Shown here piece after piece: positions 30,369 to 40,946 of a DNA stretch of 64,000 bases. The stretch is from Isoetes taiwanensis (taxonomy: Eukaryota > Streptophyta > Lycopodiopsida > Isoetales > Isoetaceae), in NCBI GenBank assembly GCA_021234155.1, contig JAJEKV010000866.1, positions 1 to 64,000 on the forward strand. Reading direction: 5' to 3'. The notes below the pieces were generated by a model. The model did not search any database. It was not told where the DNA came from and was given only the letters and a program-made list of their open reading frames with translations. The stretch's first letter is position 1. The number at the start of each line of letters is the position of its first letter. Position numbers and translations under genes: made by a program.

Positions 30369-33300
30369 GTTATATATATACAATTATATAAGTGTACCAA
30401 ATGTATATTCTATAAATATAAATATATATTCAATGTCCATCGTTTGCTTCTTTTTGGCCAAGTTTTATCATGCAACAAGATGCTTTGTTGTACAAATATA
30501 AAAGCATTTGTTTCTACTTTTGTGCGAATTACACATGTTGGGAATAGCTGCTACACCAATAGTCCATTTTGGTATGGCATTTACTTGGAGTATACAAGTG
30601 CAAAGGCAACATCTTTCAAGTAGTTTGGAGGATTCTTGCATCTATGGGGATACTCAACAAGTATTCCAACTTGGAGGATTCTTGCATCTATGAAGATACT
30701 TCAAAGCCAACAAGTATTTCTATCTGGAACCTTATGGCAATGACAAAATGTAAGGTATCATCTGCCTAATATACTTAATGCGCACATTTATTTGGAGAAA
30801 ACTCGTTTATGCATGTTGCTTGGGATATGCACATCTTGACAAGGTACATAGAGCCACTTTTTTATTTGCATCATGAGGAAGCCGTTACTAGGCACACTAG
30901 CCTAGCATTCCCCACATAATATATTTAGGAAAGAAAATGTCCTCCTTTGGCCTACACTTTGCTAAAACAAAAAAAAGCATGATACATGCATGGGCTCCAT
31001 TGCTAGCCATTTTTGTTTGCATATATTTGCAATTAAAAAAACACATGGCCTCTACGTTATAAGATAGCAAGGTTAAAAATGTTGTGCTTATTGCCAAACT
31101 CGAAAAAGCATTCAAGGACTTATAGCTTATAGTTGTCTATTGTGTCTTTCTAGTATGGGAGGACTTGCTTATCTATGCTTATCAGTAGGCTTTAATATTT
31201 AAAATTAAATAACACTTTGATAGCCTATTGGCCGAGATAATCAGTTCTGAATTAAATGGCAGTGGTTCAATTCTGGTTGCTGACGATATCTTTTACAAAG
31301 GCTTACAATATTATTATTTTTTCTGCCCTAAGGTTGCCGCATTTCATTTTGTCTTCTTCTAAAGAAGGCCGTAGCCCTAAAACGGCCGCTCTTGTTTCTC
31401 CTAAAAGCATCACCGGTTTCCATCTATTATGAGGCATCCATTTTTACTTGCTCACATCCTACGCTAGATATTCTGTTGCAGAAGATGTGTAATACTCCAT
31501 TTTGCCACTTGCATCCTTTGTTTATTGGTTGTGAAATGCCCTGCCAAGAGCTGGAGATATGTAGAACACACTGCTTCATTTTTTTATCTGTTGAAAATAG
31601 CATTAGGGAACAGGCGATACTCCTAATGGATCACAGATAGATCTAAGCTCCATTGCCATATGCTTGGACTTTATTTGGCATATGCCTCAGAGGTCTTCTA
31701 ATCTGTGAAGCTATATGGATGACACGCGGATGCAACAAATGATTGCAACTGTATTACAAGTTCATAACGGCGGACTCCAAAAAAGGTCAGCATTTCTATA
31801 TTTAATCTTAGCTCTGTTGGTATAGTACCATCTGCCTGGATATGCAAACTTAAGATATTACATCTGGCTTGAAGCTCAAAACTTATTGTAAGTTCTGTCC
31901 AAAATGTGTTTGTGGTTATATTACTTCTAAGCATGAACTTAAACATCTGCAAATGCTGTGTAAGGTTTATGCACATCGCATTTCAGGGCTGCTGCTGCTG
32001 CTCTACATGCTGAAACATGTTAGCACATACAAGCATGTCTTTCTCTTATAGCTTGGACTTGTTTAAGTATTTTTTATTCTAAATTTAATTCAGTTAAGAG
32101 CCGTTGATGCTCCATATGCTGAACCATGTCCATTTGTCTTTGACAACGGGCACCATGCTTTTCAGCTTATGCTTTTTAGCTTACTGTTGTTAAATATCAG
32201 CTTGAAATAGATCGGTTTATATCTAGCTCTAAACTTGGAACAGAGCAAGGTGAAGGGTGACAAACCGTGGTGTTCTATAGCTTACCTGACGTCCCTTGTC
32301 TAATTACCTTTTTGAAGCTAATTTTGACATGGTTGGATGCAGGTAACCAGAACTCCACCTCCTTGAATTTTTGTTCATATAGGATGGTACAAGGTTTTCT
32401 TCTTGGATCATGTCAAAACGTGATTCCAATTATTCAGATAAGTATTCTCTTAATGTCTGGAAAGATGCGGCAGACAACATTGATTGAATTTTAGCGACTG
32501 CCTATTTTTATTCTCTAAATGCAGAATAAGTTCATCTTATTATCGCCAATGGCTGGGCAGCCCAAAGTTAAAGGATGCATGTTACACTAAGACAAAGACA
32601 TGTCTTTGAAACCATTTAAATTGGTTTGGAATTTGTTTTTCAATTTCTAATGTCTTTTGAATGCAATGGAAAATATAGCCTCCTACTATTTGCATTTGAA
32701 TATAGGGTCTTCAAACTAAAACTCCTGCAGTACTGCACTAGGCTTTTTAGTTTCTTACTAAATGTCTTCAGAAAGAATGAAAGTTTTATTTCTCCTGTGT
32801 ATGCAACTTCTATTGAAGAGTATTATCATCTTGAGAACCACTTGCATCATTACTCTCCTAGCATTTGACCACTTGCTAAGACATAAATCTGTAAGGAGTT
32901 TCAAATTTTTGTACATCACCTATTTCGTGCATGTGCTAACAATATTACAGAATATTACATCATTTGACCCTTGCTGTACATATGAACAGCCTTTGGCTGA
33001 CTGCTGTAACTATATCAGAAGTTTATACATTGATTTACATCACTTTTGCCTCACTTTACTGTTGTGCATGTGATCTATAATACAAGAACCAATACCTCAC
33101 TTGCTTGTTGTGCATGTGATACTCAAAACCAGCCTTTTAGTTATTGTTATGCACTATGGCTTTCTAGCCAGTCATATATTCTTCTTTTATAGAATTGGAG
33201 TTACTCCAAGCATCTCAATTTGAGGTTAATAGCTTCAAGCTCTTGACATGAAAGATCATACATTTTGGATCAACAATTACTGGTATGTTTCTTCAATCTC

Positions 33301-33717
33301 ATTATGCTTTCCACAAGATTGAAAGGTTATTTGCAGTTTATTTTGAGAGTCTACTAAGATAAGGCACAATTTGAAAGGTGTTTCAAATTGTATACATCAC
33401 TTGCTTGCTATGCATGTGATCCTTTTAAGCAAATTTACCAAACTGTTCACATCACTTGCTCGTTGAGCATGTGATCCTTTTTAAAACAGCCTTTGGCTAA
33501 CTATTATACTCCATGGCTTTCGAGCCAATCATTTATTGTCATTTTGTCTAATGATGGTTTAACCCAAACATTCTAAGAAAAGCAGATTATGTCAAGCTGG
33601 CAGAAAACGATACATGATACAATCAAGAATCACTACTTGCTGGTATGTTGCTCTAATCACTTCATGCTTTTACTACATTTTTGAATATTATTATGGCAGT
33701 TATATTATTAGGATTCT
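30369..33717 (+). mobile_element. Tandem unit A (3349 bp), non-autonomous
   Basis: First of four head-to-tail copies. No ORF is conserved with codon-like constraint among copies. It carries motif 1 at 32249-32361. Relative to B-D it lacks the motif 2 block: CATCT joins directly to TGAGAACCAC near 32830, leaving only the 3' strand of P1. It also lacks the terminal GGGAGGGTCC hairpin. Best explained as a noncoding partner of the PLE that uses the same RNA signals. Confidence 0.7.
32249..32361 (+). promoter_or_regulatory. Motif 1, unit A
   Basis: The outer stem GTGGTGTTCT (32267-32276) pairs with AGAACTCCAC (32349-32358), 9 of 10 pairs with one T-T mismatch. The internal loop is ATAGC/CC. The inner stem TTACCTG (32282-32288) pairs with CAGGTAA (32340-32346). 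AGCTAAT (about 32316-32322) precedes GATGCAG/GTAACC by about 20 bases. The stem sequence is unlike the PLE version but pairs equally well. Confidence 0.75.
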
Positions 33718-35597
33718 GTTATATATATACAATTATATAAGTGTACCAAATGTATATTCTATAAATATAAATATATATTCAATGTCCACTGTTTGCTTCT
33801 TTTTTGGCCAAGTTTTATCATGCAACAAGATGCTGTTGTACAAATATAAAAAGCATTTGTTTCTACTTTTGTGCGAATTACACATGTTGGGAATAGCTGC
33901 TACACCAATAGTCCATTTTGGTATGGCATTTACTGGAGTATACAGTGCAAAGGCAACATCTTTCAAGTAGTTTGGAGGATTCTTGCATCTATGGGGATAC
34001 TCCAACAAGTATTCCAACTTGGAGGATTCTTGCATCTATGAAGATACTTCAAAGCCAACAAGTATTTCTATCTGGAACCTTATGGCAATGACAAAATGTA
34101 AGGTATCATCTGCCTAATATACTTAATGCGCACATTTATTTGGAGAAAACTCGTTTATGCATGTTGCTTGGGATATGCACATCTTGACAAGGTACATAGA
34201 GCCACTTTTTTATTTGCATCATGAGGAAGCCGTTACTAGGCACACTAGCCTAGCATTCCCCACATAATATATTTAGGAAAGAAAATGTCCTCCTTTGGCC
34301 TACACTTTGCTAAAACAAAAAAAAGCATGATACATGCATGGGCTCCATTGCTAGCCATTTTTGTTTGCATATATTTGCAATTAAAAAAACACATGGCCTC
34401 TACGTTATAAGATAGCAAGGTTAAAAAATGTTGTGCTTATTGCCAAACTTAAAAAAGCATTCAAGGACTTATAGCTTATAGTTGTCTATTGTGTCTTTCT
34501 AGTATGGGAGGACTTGCTTATCTATGCTTATCAGTAGGCTTTAATATTTAAAATTAAATAACACTTTGATAGCCTATTGGTAGAGATAATCGATTCTGAA
34601 TTAAATGGCGGTGGTTCAATTCTGGTTGCTGGCGATATCTTTTACAAAGGCTTACAATATTATTATTTTTTTCTGCCCTAAGGTTGCCGCATTTCATTTT
34701 GTCTTCTTCTAAAGAAGGCGAGCCCTAAAACGGCCGCTCTTGTTTCTCTAAAAGCATCACCCGGTTTCCATCTATTATGAGGCATCCATTTTTACTTGCT
34801 CACATCCCACGCTAGATATTCTGTTGCAGAAGATGTGTAATACTCCATTTTGCCACTTGCATCCTTTGTTTTATTGGTTGTGAAATGCCCTGCCAAGAGC
34901 TGGAGATATGTAGAACACACTGCTTCATTTTTTTATCTGTTGAAAATAGCATTAGGGAACAGGCGATACTCCTAATGGATCACAGATAGATCTAAGCTCC
35001 ATTGCCATATGCTTGGACTTTATTTGGCATATGCCTCAGAGGTCTTCTAATCTGTGAAGCTATATGGATGACACGCGGATGCAACAAATGATTGCGTGTT
35101 ACTGTATTACAAGTTCATAACGGCGGACTCCAAAAAAGGTCAGCATTTCTATATTTAACCTTAGCTCTGTTGCTATAGTACCATCTGCCTGGATATGCAA
35201 ACTTAAGATATTACATCTGGCCTGAAGCTCAAAACTTAATGTAAGTTCTGTCCAATATGTGTTTGTGGTTATATTACTTCTAAGCATGAACTCCATTGCT
35301 TTAAACATCTGCAAATGCTATGTAAGGTTTATGCACATCGCATTTTCAGGGCTGCTGCTGCTCTACATGCTGAAACATGTTAGCACATACAAGCATATGT
35401 CTTTCTATTATAGCTTGGACTTGTTAAGTATTTTCTATTCTTTTTAGAGCCGTTGATGCTCCATATGCTGAACCATGTCCATTTGTCTTTGACAATGGGC
35501 ACCATGCTTTTCAGTTTATGCTTTTTAGCTTACTGTTGTTAAATATCAGCTTGAAATAGATCGGTTTATATCTGGCTCTAAACTTGGAACAGAGCAG

Positions 35598-35712
35598 GGT
35601 GAAGGGTGACAAACCGTGGTGTTCTATAGCTTACCTGACGTCCCTTGTCTAATTACCTTTTTGAAGCTAATTTTGACATGGTTGGATGCAGGTAACCAGA
35701 ACTCCACCTCCT
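35598..35712 (+). promoter_or_regulatory. Motif 1, unit B
   Basis: Same sequence and pairing as unit A: GTGGTGTTCT with AGAACTCCAC and TTACCTG with CAGGTAA. Confidence 0.75.
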
Positions 35713-36268
35713 TGAATTTTTGTTCATATAGGATGGTACAAGGTTTTCTTCTTGGATCATGTCAAAACGTGATTCCAATTATTCAGATAAGTATTCTCTT
35801 AATGTCTGGAAAGATTGCAGACAACGTGATTGAATTTTAACGCACTGCCTATTTTTTATTCTCTAAATGCAGAATAAGTTCATCTTATTATCGCCAATGG
35901 CTGGGCAGCCCAAAGTTAAAGGATGCATGTTACACTAAGACAAAGACATGTGCTGAAACCATTTAAATTGGTTTGGAATTTGTTTTTCAATTTCTAATGT
36001 CTTTTGAATGCAATGGAAAATATAGCCTCCTACTATTTGCATTTGAATATAGGGTCTTCAAACTAAAACTCCTGCAGTACTGCACTAGGCTTTTTAGTTT
36101 CTTACTAAATGTCTTCAGAAAGAATGAAAGTTTTATTTCTCCTGTGTATGCAACTTCTATTGAAGAGTATTATCATCTTTGAAATATATCTTTGAAATAT
36201 AACGACCTGTAGTGGTTCTCTATTATATAACGACCTGTCTTCTATTATAGTAATGTTTGCGACCAGTA

Positions 36269-36402
36269 GTGGTTCTCCAGGCCTCCCCGAGGCTTGACCT
36301 CGGGACTGATAAGTTCAAGGCTCTGGGAGTTTTGTACATACTGGCTATATATTCTGTGACTTCAGTGCGCTGGTTTAACTGGTGCTGGGTCCTGAGAACC
36401 AC
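36269..36402 (+). promoter_or_regulatory. Motif 2, unit B
   Basis: P1 pairs GTGGTTCTC-C-AGG (36269-36281) with CCTGAGAACCAC (36391-36402), one bulged C. P2 is CCCGAGG (36286-36292), loop CTTGA, CCTCGGG (36298-36304), then ACTGATAA (36305-36312). The last hairpin GCGCTGG, loop TTTAA, CTGGTGC spans 36367-36385 with some G-T pairs. Stems differ from the PLE version while loop sizes and ACTGATAA are kept. A second copy of the P1 5' strand (TAGTGGTTCTC) lies upstream near 36211. Confidence 0.7.
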
Positions 36403-36521
36403 TTGCATCATTACTCTCCTAGCATTTGACCACTTGCTAAGACATAAATCTGTAAGGAGTTTCAAATTTTTGTACATCACCTATTTCTCGTGCATGTGCT
36501 AACAATATTACAGAATATTAC

Positions 36522-37026
36522 ATCACTTGCCCGTTGTACATATGAACAGCCTTTGGCTGACTCTTTTTTTTTATATCAGAAGTTATACATTGATTTACAT
36601 CACTTTGCCTGTTGTGCATGTGATCTATAATACAAGAACCAATACCTCACTTGCTTGTTGTGCATGTGATACTCAAAACCAGCCTTTTAGTTGGCTGTTA
36701 TGCACTATGGCTTTCTAGCCAGTCATATATTCTTCTTTTATAGAATTGGAGTTACTCCAAGCATCTCAATTTGAGGTTAATAGCTTCAAGCTCTTGACAT
36801 GAAAGATCATACATTTTTGGATCAACAATTACTGGTATGTTTCTTCAATCTCATTATGCTTTCACAAGATTGAAAGGTTATTTGCAGTTTATTTTGAGAG
36901 TCTACTAAGATAAGGCACAATTTGAAAGGTGTTTCAAATTGTATACATCACTTGCTTGCTATGCATGTGATCCTTTTAAGCAAATTTACCAAACTGTTCA
37001 CATCACTTGCTCGTTGAGCATGTGAT
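36522..37026 (+). repeat. Array of five short hairpins in unit B
   Basis: A phrase close to ATCACTTGC...GCATGTGAT recurs at 36522, 36599, 36646, 36947 and 37002. The last is a near-perfect hairpin: ATCAC-T-TGCTC, loop GTT, GAGCA-T-GTGAT. Between the third and fourth copies further along there is a perfect 11-bp hairpin ACAATTTGAAA-GGTG-TTTCAAATTGT (36917-36942). AGCCTTTGGCT and GGCTTTCNAGCC mini-hairpins are interleaved. The array is repeated in units A and C. Confidence 0.7.
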
Positions 37027-37255
37027 CCTTTTAAAACAGCCTTTGGCTAACTATTATACTCCATGGCTTTCGAGCCAATCATTTATTGTCATTTTGTCTA
37101 ATGATGGTTTAACCCAAACATTCTAAGAAAAGCAGATTATGTCAAGCTGGCAGAAAACGATACATGATACAATCAAGAATCACTACTTGCTGGTATGTTG
37201 CTCTAATCACTTCATGCTTTTACTACATTTTTGAATATTATTATGGCAGTTGGCA

Positions 37256-37289
37256 GGGAGGGTCCCTATATGGAGTATAGGGACCTCCC
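37256..37289 (+). promoter_or_regulatory. 3' terminal hairpin, unit B
   Basis: GGGAGGGTCCCTATA (37256-37270), loop TGGAG, TATAGGGACCTCCC (37276-37289): 14 pairs with one bulged G. Followed by TTCCGGTAGGAGGTAGG and a T/TA-rich end. Confidence 0.8.
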
Positions 37290-39181
37290 ATACTCCCTCG
37301 ATAGGGACTTGCTTTGCCTTCCGGTAGGAGGTAGGGCCAATTTTTATATATATCTATAAATATAAATATATATTCAATGTCCACTGTTTGCTTCTTTTTT
37401 GGCCAAGTTTTATCATGCAACAAGATGCTGTTGTACAAATATAAAAGCATTTGTTTCTACTTTTGTCAGAATTACACATGTTGGGAATAGCTGCTACACC
37501 AATAGTCCATTTTGGTATGGCATTTACTGGAGTATACAGTGCAAAGGCAACATCTTTCAAGTAGTTTGGAGGATTCTTGCATCTATGGGGATACTCCAAC
37601 AAGTATTCCAACTTGGAGGATTCTTGCATCTATGAAGATACTTCAAAGCCAACAAGTATTTCTATCTGGAACCTTATGGCAATGACAAAATGTAAGGTAT
37701 CATCTGCCTAATATACTTAATACATTTATTTGGAGAAAACTCGTTTATGCATGTTGCTTGGGATATGCACATCTTGACAAGGTACATAGAGCCACTTTTT
37801 TATTTGCATCATGAGGAAGCCGTTACTAGGCACACTAGCCTAGCATTCCCCACATAATATATTTAGGAAAGAAAATGTCCTCCTTTGGCCTACACTTTGC
37901 TAAAAAAAAAAAAGCATGATACATGCATGGGCTCCATTGCTAGCCATTTTTTGTTTGCATATATTTGCAATTAAAAAAACACATGGCCTCTACGTTATAA
38001 GATAGCAAGGTTAAAAATGTTGTGCTTATTGCCAAACTCGAAAAAGCATTCAAGGACTTATAGCTTATAGTTGTCTATTGTGTCTTTCTAGTATGGGAGG
38101 ACTTGCTTATCTATGCTTATCGGTAGGCTTTAATATTTAAAATTAAATAACACTTTGATAGCCTATTGGCGAGATAATCAGTTCTAAATTAAATGGCAGT
38201 GGTTCAATTCTGGTTCTTTGACGATATCTTTTACAAAGGCTTACAATATTATTATTTTTTCTGCCCTAAGGTTGCCGCATTTCATTTTGTCTTCTTCTAA
38301 AGAAGGTAGCCCTAAAACGGCGCTCTTGTTTCTCCTAAAAAAGCATCACCGGTTTCCATCTATTATGAGGCATCCATTTTTACTTGCTCACATCCCACGC
38401 TAGATATTCTGTTGCAGAAGATGTGTAATACTCCATTTGCCACTTGCATCCTTTGTTTATTGGTTGTGAAATGCCCTGCCAAGAGCTGGAGATATGTAGA
38501 ACCTTTGCTTCATTTTTTATACTGTTGAAAATAGCATTGGGGAACAGGCGATACTCTAATGGATCGCGAGATAGATCTAAGCTCCATTGCCATATGCTTG
38601 GACTTTATTTGGCATATGCCTCAGAGAGGTCTTCTAATCTGTGAAGCTATATGGATGACACGCGGATGCAACAAATGATTGCGTGTTACTGTATTACAAG
38701 TTCATATGGCCCGGACTCAAAAAGGTCAGCATTTCTATATTTAACCTTAGCTCTGTTGCTATAGTACCATCTGCCTGGATATGCAAACTTAAGATATTAC
38801 ATCGGCCTGAAGCTCAAAACTTAATGTAAAGTTCTGTCAATATGTGTTTGTGGTTATATTACTTCTAAGCATGAACTCCATTGCTTTAAACATCTGCAAA
38901 TGCTATGTAAGGTTTATGCACATAGCATTTTCAGGGCTGCTGCTGCTCTACATGCTGAAACATGTTAGCACATACAAGCATATGTCTTTCTATTATAGCT
39001 TGGACTTGTTAAGTATTTTCTATTCTTTTTAGAGCCGTTGATGCTCCATATGCTGAACCATGTCCATTTGTCTTTGACAATGGGCACCATGCTTTTCAGT
39101 TTATGCTTTTTAGCTTACTTGTTGTTAAATATCGCTTGAAATAGATCGGTTTATATCTGGCTCTAAACTTGGAACAGAGCG

Positions 39182-39293
39182 GGGTGAAGGGTGACAAACC
39201 GTGGTGTTCTATAGCTTACACGGCGTCCCTTGTCTAATTACCTTTTTGAAGCTAATTTTGACATGGTTGGATGCGGTAACCGAACTCCACCTC
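39182..39293 (+). promoter_or_regulatory. Motif 1, unit C (inner stem damaged)
   Basis: The outer stem GTGGTGTTCT is intact. Inner stem strands read TTACACGGCG and GATGCGGTAACCG in place of TTACCTGACG and GATGCAGGTAACCAG. Confidence 0.65.
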
Positions 39294-39853
39294 CTTGAAT
39301 TTTTGTTCATATAGGATGGTACAAGGTTTTCTTCTTGGATCATGTCAAAAACGTGATTCCAATTATTCAGATAAGTATTCTCTTAATGTCTGGAAAGATT
39401 GGGAGACAAGCGTGATTGAATTTTAACGCATGCCTATTTTTTTATTCTCTAAATGCAGAATAAGTTCATCTTATTATAAGCCAATGGTGGGCAGCCCAAA
39501 GTTAAAGGATGCATGTTACACTAAGACAAAGACATGTCTTTGAAACCATTTAAATTGGTTTGGAATTTGTTTTTCAATTTCTAATGTCTTTTGAATGCAA
39601 TGGAAAATATAGCCTCCTACTATTTGCATTTGAATATAGGGTCTTCAAACTAAAACTCTGCAGTCTTTGCACTAGGCTTTTAGTTTCTTACTAAATGTCT
39701 TGAGAAAGAATGAAAGTTTTATTTCTCAGTGTATGCAACTTCTATTGAAGAGTATTATCATCTTTGAAATATATCTTTGAAATATAACGACCTGTAGTGG
39801 TTCTCTATTATATAACGACCTGTCTTCTATTATAGTAATGTTTTGCGACCAGT

Positions 39854-39990
39854 AGTGGTTTCTCAGGCCTCCAGAGGCTTGACCTCGGGACTGATAAGTT
39901 CAAGGCTCTGGGAGTTTTGAATTGCATATCTGGCTATATATTTGTGACTTCAGTGCTATTGGTTTAACTGGTGCTGGGTCCGAGAACCAC
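39854..39990 (+). promoter_or_regulatory. Motif 2, unit C
   Basis: GTGGTTTCTCAGG pairs with CCGAGAACCAC. The P2 hairpin is degraded to CCAGAGG-CTTGA-CCTCGGG, and ACTGATAAG is kept. Confidence 0.6.
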
Positions 39991-40848
39991 TTGCATCATT
40001 ACTCTCCTAGCATTTGACCACTTGCTAAGACATAAATCTGTAAGGAGTTTCAAATTTTTGTACATCACCTATTTCTCGTGCATGTGCTAACAATATTACA
40101 GAATATTACATCACTTGCCCGTTGTACATATGAACAGCCTTTGGCTGACTGCTGTAACTATATCAGAAGTTATACATTGATTTACATCACTTTGCCTGTT
40201 GTGCATGTGATCTATAATACAAGAACCAATACCTCACTTGCTTGTTGTGCATGTGATACTCAAAACCAGCCTTTTAGTTGGCTGTTATGCACTATGGCTT
40301 TCTAGCCAGTCATATATTCTTCTTTTATAGAATTGGAGTTACTCCAAGCATCTCAATTTGAGGTTAATAGCTTCAAGCTCTTGACATGAAAGATCATACA
40401 TTTTTGGATCAACAATTACTGGTATGTCTCTTCAATCTCATTATGCTTTCACAAGATTGAAAGGTTATTTGCAGTTTATTTTGAGAGTCTACTAAGATAA
40501 GGCACAATTTGAAAGGTGTTTCAAATTGTATACATCACTTGCTTGCTATGCATGTGATCCTTTTAAGCAAATTTACCAAACTGTTCACATCACTTGCTCG
40601 TTGAGCATGTGATCCTTTAAAACGACCTTTGGCTAACTATTATACTCCATGGCTTTTGGAGCCAATCATTTTATTGTCATTTTGTCTAATGATGGTTTAA
40701 CCCAAACATTCTAAGAAAAGCAGATTATGTCAAATTGGCAGAAAAGCGATACATGATACAATCAAGAATCACTACTTGCTGGCGGTATGTTGCTCTAATC
40801 ACTTCATGCTTTTACTACATTTTTTGAATATTATTATGGCAGTTGGCG

Positions 40849-40882
40849 GGGAGGGTCCCTATATGGAGTATAGGGACCTCCC
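40849..40882 (+). promoter_or_regulatory. 3' terminal hairpin, unit C
   Basis: GGGAGGGTCCCTATA, loop TGGAG, TATAGGGACCTCCC, as in unit B, followed by the GTAGGAGGTAG tail. Confidence 0.8.
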
Positions 40883-40946
40883 ATACTCCCTCGATAGGGA
40901 CTTGCTTTGCCTTCCGGTAGGAGGTAGAGGCCAATTTTTATATATA

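Larger units (their letters stand above)
33718..37351 (+). mobile_element. Tandem unit B (about 3.6 kb), non-autonomous
   Basis: Very similar to unit A. Adds the motif 2 block (36180-36402) and the terminal hairpin and GGAGGTAGG tail (37252-37345). Its 3' part (36500-37040) contains an array of short hairpins. B to C period is 3594 bases at TCTATAAAT. No protein-coding ORF is supported. Confidence 0.75.
37352..40946 (+). mobile_element. Tandem unit C (3595 bp), non-autonomous
   Basis: Same order as unit B: motif 1 (39182-39293, with GTGGTGTTCT and GAACTCCAC kept but the inner stem damaged), motif 2 (39854-39990), hairpin array, terminal hairpin (40849-40882). More differences from A/B, clustered at CTG/CAG sites. 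Confidence 0.75.

Noticed and set aside
31698-31976. Minus-strand ORF recurring in the tandem units (also 35099-35314, 42311-42505)
   Set aside because: It recurs only because the DNA is repeated; it shows no codon-type conservation and its length changes from copy to copy.
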